DNA from: Nitrosomonas sp.
GTDB lineage: Bacteria > Pseudomonadota > Gammaproteobacteria > Burkholderiales > Nitrosomonadaceae
Direction: 5' to 3'
Length of the DNA: 5,561 bases
NCBI GenBank assembly: GCA_003514765.1
Contig: DOOY01000184.1
Location: 1 to 5,561, forward strand
A model generated the notes under the pieces. It searched no databases. It was not told the DNA's origin and was given only the letters and a program-made list of their open reading frames with translations. The position numbers were made by a program, and so were the translations under genes. The stretch's first letter is position 1. The number at the start of each line of letters is the position of its first letter. Below are positions 4,834 to 5,561 of this stretch, in pieces.

Positions 4834-5561
4834 TTACTTGGAAATAGTAATAGGTAAACCGAGAGATTTTGCGTCAGTGATCGTCAATCTGAATAGGATG
4901 TAGAGTAATTGGAATGCATTAAGATTCCAGTGGGAATGCGACCCTGTTGTATCCACTGCGTAATATTTTCCATGTAAATAAGTGGACAGATTAACATCGG
5001 GCGGGAGTTTATCTGCGATGATAAGCCCTAAGGTATGGCTGGGATTCTCATCTCTGGCAATGGGTGGTGTGCGCGGATCTTTCTCAACGTAATATTCTGC
5101 TTCTTCACTCAGAGAATGAGAGATAAAGTTGAGAATTGTATGGAAACTTCTGAGTCGGAAAGAGCCTCTTATTGGCCATTCACCGCCAGGATAGCCTGGT
5201 CTGATATCGAAAGCGACATCATTTTCTATCCAGGGATTGATCAAGTCGTATAACTCTGCGCGCTCTTCACAACAGAGTATATCTGGATCATAGTTTGTGA
5301 TGAGAATAGGGCCCAACAATTGTTTGCTTAGCGTATACGTGCCTTTTTGCTGGTCGTAAGTCACACTAAAATCTTTTTCTATGGCCTGAAACAGTCCTTC
5401 CGCCGAAACCGCACCAGCAGGTATAGTCCAGTTGCGCTCAAGTGTCAACGGCTCAGCATACAGTTTTTTCTGATCTTGAATGGCTGAGAGATGGAGCGCG
5501 ACACGACGAAACATCTCGTAACCATCTTGATCTGATGGGCTATTATGATAGGTGATTTGTT
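4834..5561 (-). CDS. Hypothetical protein, C-terminal part; gene continues beyond the window
   Basis: Codons stay open from the stop at 4834-4836 to the window edge, giving 241 visible residues. The first visible ones read QITYHNSPSDQDGYE ahead of an internal ATG at 5512-5514, so that Met is probably not the true start. The protein is predicted to be soluble, with no transmembrane segment in the visible part. Recognisable stretches are RGSFRLRSFHTILNFISHSL, VEKDPRTPPIARDENPSHTL, HGKYYAVD, and a C-terminal block WNLNAFQLLYILFRLTITD ending ITISK. This layout (an Arg-Ser motif, a His/Leu-rich segment, then a 'YYAV ... WN..AF.LLY.LF..T' end) resembles a group of uncharacterised proteobacterial proteins I have no name for. 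Two adjacent cysteines occur in DILCCEERAELYD. No function can be assigned. Confidence 0.75.
   Translation of the reverse strand, partial: QITYHNSPSDQDGYEMFRRVALHLSAIQDQKKLYAEPLTLERNWTIPAGAVSAEGLFQAIEKDFSVTYDQQKGTYTLSKQLLGPILITNYDPDILCCEERAELYDLINPWIENDVAFDIRPGYPGGEWPIRGSFRLRSFHTILNFISHSLSEEAEYYVEKDPRTPPIARDENPSHTLGLIIADKLPPDVNLSTYLHGKYYAVDTTGSHSHWNLNAFQLLYILFRLTITDAKSLGLPITISK

Noticed and set aside
5035..5253. 72-aa plus-strand ORF
   Set aside because: Antisense shadow of the long open minus-strand gene that continues past the window end.

Overview
The window looks like chromosomal accessory DNA from a Gram-negative proteobacterium, probably beta or gamma. The reasons are several Sec-type signal peptides, a periplasmic di-heme cytochrome c peroxidase, an E. 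coli FtnA-like ferritin and a DUF3703 protein. No rRNA, tRNA, transposase or CRISPR array is visible. The genus cannot be named from this sequence.

Layout. (1) 1-546 is decayed DNA. A short internal piece of the glutaminase domain of glutamine-dependent NAD synthetase (nadE), closed by stops on both sides, lies next to about 350 bases in which I recognise no intact gene. It ends at a perfect 18-bp-arm hairpin (547-587). (2) 589-3097, minus strand, is a probable four-gene operon. An ArsR-family repressor with a BigR/SqrR/YgaV-like cysteine pair comes first, then a 108-aa protein of unknown function whose start overlaps the repressor's end, then a Spy/ZraP/CnrX-like His-rich periplasmic protein, and last a di-heme cytochrome c peroxidase with an 18-histidine N-terminal extension. 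(3) 3098-3282 is a compact divergent control region. It holds an 18-bp perfect palindrome over an extended -10 box, three tandem 8-bp repeats, and a TTGACA promoter facing the other way. (4) 3283-3861, plus strand, encodes a ferritin with a complete ferroxidase centre and an apparent Sec signal peptide, which is unusual. (5) 3862-4306 is non-coding but rich in inverted repeats, including a possible three-way-junction RNA. (6) 4307-4675, minus strand, is a DUF3703 protein, and 4834 to the window end is the C-terminal part of an unidentified protein.

How the genes may work together (inference). The ferritin, the His-rich peroxidase and the His-rich Spy-like protein are all predicted to be exported, and they flank one regulatory region with a thiol-switch-type repressor. 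They could form an envelope module that binds metal (iron, or another transition metal), stores or oxidises Fe(II), and removes hydrogen peroxide, which would limit Fenton chemistry outside the cytoplasm. Each protein family is known. The exported ferritin and its grouping with the other genes are the parts that may be undescribed.
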